In this document: positions 6,579 through 8,111 of the stretch, in pieces
Layout of the letters: each line of letters begins with the position of its first letter
How positions within the stretch are numbered: the first letter of the stretch is position 1
NCBI RefSeq assembly: GCF_040290245.1
Contig: NZ_PSMQ01000069.1
Coordinates: 1 to 8,111 of the forward strand
DNA: 8,111 nucleotides
Source of the DNA: Thermus_A sp040290245
GTDB lineage: Bacteria > Deinococcota > Deinococci > Deinococcales > Thermaceae
Direction of reading: 5' to 3'
Translations under genes and position numbers: made by a program
Notes under the pieces: model-generated
The model's input: only the letters and a program-made list of their open reading frames with translations
The model's database searches: none
Told to the model about the DNA's origin: nothing

Positions 6579-6584
6579 GGTATA
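6579..6584 (-). promoter_or_regulatory. Candidate -10 element for the carboxyltransferase gene
   Basis: On the minus strand the hexamer TATACC lies 17 bases upstream of the ATG at 6561 and 29 bases upstream of the alternative ATG at 6549. It would give a very short leader for the first start, or about 23 bases for the second, which would leave room for the GAAGG. No good -35 is visible upstream (a C-rich run), so this is a weak call. Confidence 0.4.
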
Positions 6585-6586
6585 GT
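6581..6586 (+). promoter_or_regulatory. -10 element for the small membrane-protein gene
   Basis: TATAGT matches the TATAAT consensus at five of six positions and stands out in GC-rich DNA. It lies 27 bases before the ATG at 6614, so transcription would begin near 6593 and leave about 20 bases of leader that includes the ribosome-binding site. A possible -35 (TTCATT, 6557-6562) has 18-bp spacing and matches poorly. It overlaps the opposite-strand TATA element, making the two genes divergently transcribed. Confidence 0.55.
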
Positions 6587-6600
6587 GGGTCTTGGGCGCA

Positions 6601-6610
6601 GGGGGGTGAG
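6601..6610 (+). promoter_or_regulatory. Ribosome-binding site fixing the start of the small membrane protein
   Basis: A G-rich run ending GGTGAG lies just upstream of ATG 6614, at usable Shine-Dalgarno spacing. It supports this start over in-frame ATGs much farther upstream, which would place coding sequence antisense to the carboxyltransferase gene. Confidence 0.65.
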
Positions 6611-6613
6611 AGA

Positions 6614-7087
6614 ATGAAGAGATTTTTGCTTTGGGTTCTGGTTCTTCTCGTGGTGGTCCTCGGAGGCCTGGGAGCGTACTGGGTTTATAGAACCCTTTCG
6701 GACCTCGAGGCCCGCATCCTCCGTTTGGAAACGGCGGTGTCCGCTCAATCCCAGAGTTTGAAGGCCCTGGGGGAAAGGCTCTCTGGCCTTGAGCAAAGGT
6801 TCGCCCAAGAGCAGGCCTCCCGCACCCCGCCTTTGGCCTTGCCGGAGCTCCCCAAGCCCGAAAGCGGTGGGACGGCTTCCTTCTGGACCTTCCTGGCTGG
6901 GGTCCTTCTCATTCTCCTCCTCCTGGCCCTGGCGCTTTGGCTTTTGCGCCGGAGGAAGGAGGCCCCCCTGAAGGAGCCAAGGGCGGACGACAAGCCCGGG
7001 GGGGAGGCCTCGGCCGAGGCCCAGGGGCTCGGGGAAGGGGCTCCGCCTCCAAAGGAAAAGGAGGGCGGGGAGAACCGCACCTCCTAA
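6614..7087 (+). CDS. Small two-helix membrane protein with coiled coil, function unknown
   Basis: A 157-residue protein that I do not recognise. It begins MKRFLLWVLVLLVVVLGG, a hydrophobic segment at about 4-24 that could be a signal anchor. Residues 29-67 have a leucine-spaced heptad pattern (LEARILRLETAV, LKALGERLSGLEQRF) predicting a coiled coil. A Pro-rich linker (71-84) leads to a second hydrophobic helix (about 90-111) closed by LRRRK, a positive-inside stop-transfer signal. The C-terminal 45 residues are charged, Gly/Pro/Glu-rich and probably disordered. By the positive-inside rule (MKR at the N-terminus, RRRK after helix 2) both ends would be cytoplasmic and the coiled coil outside. 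The overall plan recalls small envelope or division-associated proteins, but no motif supports a specific function. The start was chosen for the adjacent G-rich ribosome-binding site and the -10 element. It is the only plus-strand gene, divergent from pccB and convergent with etfA. Confidence 0.82.
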   Translation: MKRFLLWVLVLLVVVLGGLGAYWVYRTLSDLEARILRLETAVSAQSQSLKALGERLSGLEQRFAQEQASRTPPLALPELPKPESGGTASFWTFLAGVLLILLLLALALWLLRRRKEAPLKEPRADDKPGGEASAEAQGLGEGAPPPKEKEGGENRTS

Positions 7088-7107
7088 GGGGTCCTAGAGG
7101 CTCCCTT
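7086..7107 (+). terminator. Hairpin terminator between convergent genes
   Basis: An imperfect hairpin in the 20-base gap between the two stop codons: AAGGG (7086-7090) pairs with CCCTT (7103-7107), with an inner CCT/AGG stem. On the plus strand it is followed by the T-rich stretch CTAGTCTTTTAGTTTCTTT, so it would end the small membrane-protein transcript. On the minus strand no T-tract follows, so its role for etfA is doubtful. The stem overlaps the TAA of the plus-strand gene. Confidence 0.5.
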
Positions 7108-8049
7108 CTAGTCTTTTAGTTTCTTTACCGCCTCGATGAGGGCCGGCAGGACCTGGTGCACGTCCCCCACGATCCCGTAGTCCGCGTGTTTGAAGATGGG
7201 GGCCTCCGGGTCCTTGTTCACCGCCACTACGAACTTGCTCTTGTTCATCCCGGCAAGGTGCTGGACAGCTCCCGAGACGCCCAAGGCGATGTACAAGGAA
7301 GGCTGGACGGTCTTCCCCGTCTGGCCCACCTGTTCGGAGTAGGGCCGCCAGCCCGCATCCACCACCGCCCGCGTGGCCCCCACCGCGCCTTTTAGGAGGG
7401 CGGCCAGCTCCTCGGCCAGCTTGAAGGCCTCCGGGCTTCCCATTCCCCGGCCACCCGTGACCACCACATCGGCCTCGGTCAGGGAGACGCCCTTCCTTTC
7501 TTCTTGTAGCCTTTCCAGCACCTCCACCGTGGGCACCTGGGGCACAGCAATCTCCTTCACCTCACCGAGGTTTGCCAGGGGCTTGGCCAAAGGGGTGGTG
7601 TTGGGCTTGACCGTGAGGACCACGGGCAGGGGGGCTTTCTGGGTTTGGAGGACGCGGTTTAGGTAGGCGTAGCGCCTGGCGTAGACCTCCCCCCCTTCGG
7701 TCCAGGACTCAAGGGTGTCCTCCAGAAGCCCAGCCCGAAGCCGGTAGGCGACCCGTGCGGTGTAAGAGCGGCTTTGGCGGGTGCTTGGGGCCACGATGAC
7801 CTTGGCCTCCTTACCCGACTGGAAGACCCCCTCCGCGAAGCGCTCTGCGGTGTAGGGCCCCGTTTTGGCTAAGTGGACCTTCTCCACATACCTCCGGGCT
7901 TCCTCCACGGCCCCCTCCGCGTTTTCCCCCATGAGAAGGCCATGGACGGGAAGGCCCAAGCCCTGGGAGAGGGCGCGGGCCCGGCTTAAGGCCTCGAGGG
8001 CCCCCTTCCTAAGGGTTTTTCCGTCGTGTTCCAGGACCACCAGGATCAT
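7108..8049 (-). CDS. etfA: Electron transfer flavoprotein, alpha subunit
   Basis: A 313-residue ETF alpha subunit, normal length. With EtfB it forms the soluble FAD-containing carrier that takes electrons from acyl-CoA dehydrogenases and passes them to ETF:quinone oxidoreductase. The N-terminal alpha/beta domain (1-190) is followed by the strongly conserved C-terminal FAD-binding domain: GGRGMGSPEAFKLAEELA (199-216), VGATRAVVDAGW (223-234), EQVGQTGK (239-246), GVSGAVQHLAG (257-267), VNKDPEAPIF (277-286) and ADYGIVGDV (289-297). All FAD-contact motifs (Arg in TRAVVDAG, Thr in GQTGK, His in QHLAG, Asn in NKDPEAPI) are present, so the protein should be functional. GGAGGG with good spacing precedes the ATG at 8049, beginning right after the etfB stop. 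Nothing in it suggests the bifurcating EtfAB type, but that was not tested. Confidence 0.97.
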   Translation of the reverse strand: MILVVLEHDGKTLRKGALEALSRARALSQGLGLPVHGLLMGENAEGAVEEARRYVEKVHLAKTGPYTAERFAEGVFQSGKEAKVIVAPSTRQSRSYTARVAYRLRAGLLEDTLESWTEGGEVYARRYAYLNRVLQTQKAPLPVVLTVKPNTTPLAKPLANLGEVKEIAVPQVPTVEVLERLQEERKGVSLTEADVVVTGGRGMGSPEAFKLAEELAALLKGAVGATRAVVDAGWRPYSEQVGQTGKTVQPSLYIALGVSGAVQHLAGMNKSKFVVAVNKDPEAPIFKHADYGIVGDVHQVLPALIEAVKKLKD

Positions 8050-8060
8050 TCTTTCCCTCC

Positions 8061-8111
8061 TCAGATCACCTTGGCCTCTTCGTGCAGAAGCCGAACCAGT
8101 TCCTCGGCCGC
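8061..8111 (-). CDS. etfB: Electron transfer flavoprotein, beta subunit (only the C-terminal 16 residues)
   Basis: Translated by eye from the window edge: AAEELVRLLHEEAKVI followed by TGA at 8061-8063. The ending VRLLHEEAKVI is characteristic of EtfB C-termini, and the position 11 bases upstream of etfA on the same strand is the standard etfB-etfA order. The rest of the gene lies beyond the right edge. The identification rests on a short tail plus context, but the two agree well. Confidence 0.85.
   Translation of the reverse strand, partial: AAEELVRLLHEEAKVI

Noticed and set aside
6152..7087. A longer plus-strand frame of 311 codons running into the small membrane protein
   Set aside because: The first half lies antisense to the well-supported carboxyltransferase gene and has Ser/Arg/Pro-rich shadow composition. 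The G-rich ribosome-binding site and -10 element place the real start at 6614.

Overview
The window looks like chromosomal DNA of a Thermus-type bacterium (Deinococcus-Thermus). This is an inference from the very high GC content, the heavy use of G/C-ending codons, the Ala/Leu/Glu/Arg-rich proteins, the very short intergenic gaps and the style of the protein families; no database comparison was possible. There are eight genes, two of them cut by the window edges. Seven are on the minus strand and one is on the plus strand. No tRNA, rRNA, CRISPR array, insertion sequence or integrase was seen, and no gene-free stretch exceeds about 100 bases.

Left block (1-4944, minus strand, read right to left). 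A tightly packed apparent operon: a MarR-family regulator (4468-4887), a DHA2/EmrB-QacA-type 14-helix drug:H+ antiporter overlapping it by an ATGA (1976-4471), a SWIM zinc-finger protein 11 bases further on (474-1964), and a DtxR/MntR-family metalloregulator 4 bases after that (1-469, cut by the left edge). The antiporter is the most unusual item. Between its 13th and 14th transmembrane helices it carries about 370 extra residues: five tandem repeats of about 44 residues followed by an alanine/leucine/lysine/glutamate-rich, probably coiled-coil stalk. By DHA2 topology this insert should lie outside the cytoplasmic membrane. An AT-rich intergenic stretch with inverted repeats precedes marR and is the likely site of autoregulation.

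Middle block (4940-6613). A single-gene unit for the carboxyltransferase (beta) subunit of a propionyl-CoA/methylmalonyl-CoA type carboxylase, closed by a clear Rho-independent terminator. Its 5' end faces a short divergent promoter region with a TATA-type -10 element shared by both strands.

Right block (6614-8111). On the plus strand lies a small two-helix membrane protein with a coiled coil and a charged tail, function unknown. It converges on the end of etfA, and a hairpin lies between the two stops. etfA is preceded by the last 16 codons of etfB, giving a normal etfB-etfA pair on the minus strand. ETF and the acyl-CoA carboxylase fit together in oxidation of acyl-CoAs (branched-chain amino acids or fatty acids) with recovery of propionyl-CoA, though they are separate transcription units here.

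The left-hand operon joins multidrug-type efflux, a SWIM protein and two different ligand-responsive regulators (MarR first, DtxR last). That arrangement, plus the repeat-bearing loop of the pump, is the part most deserving a second look.
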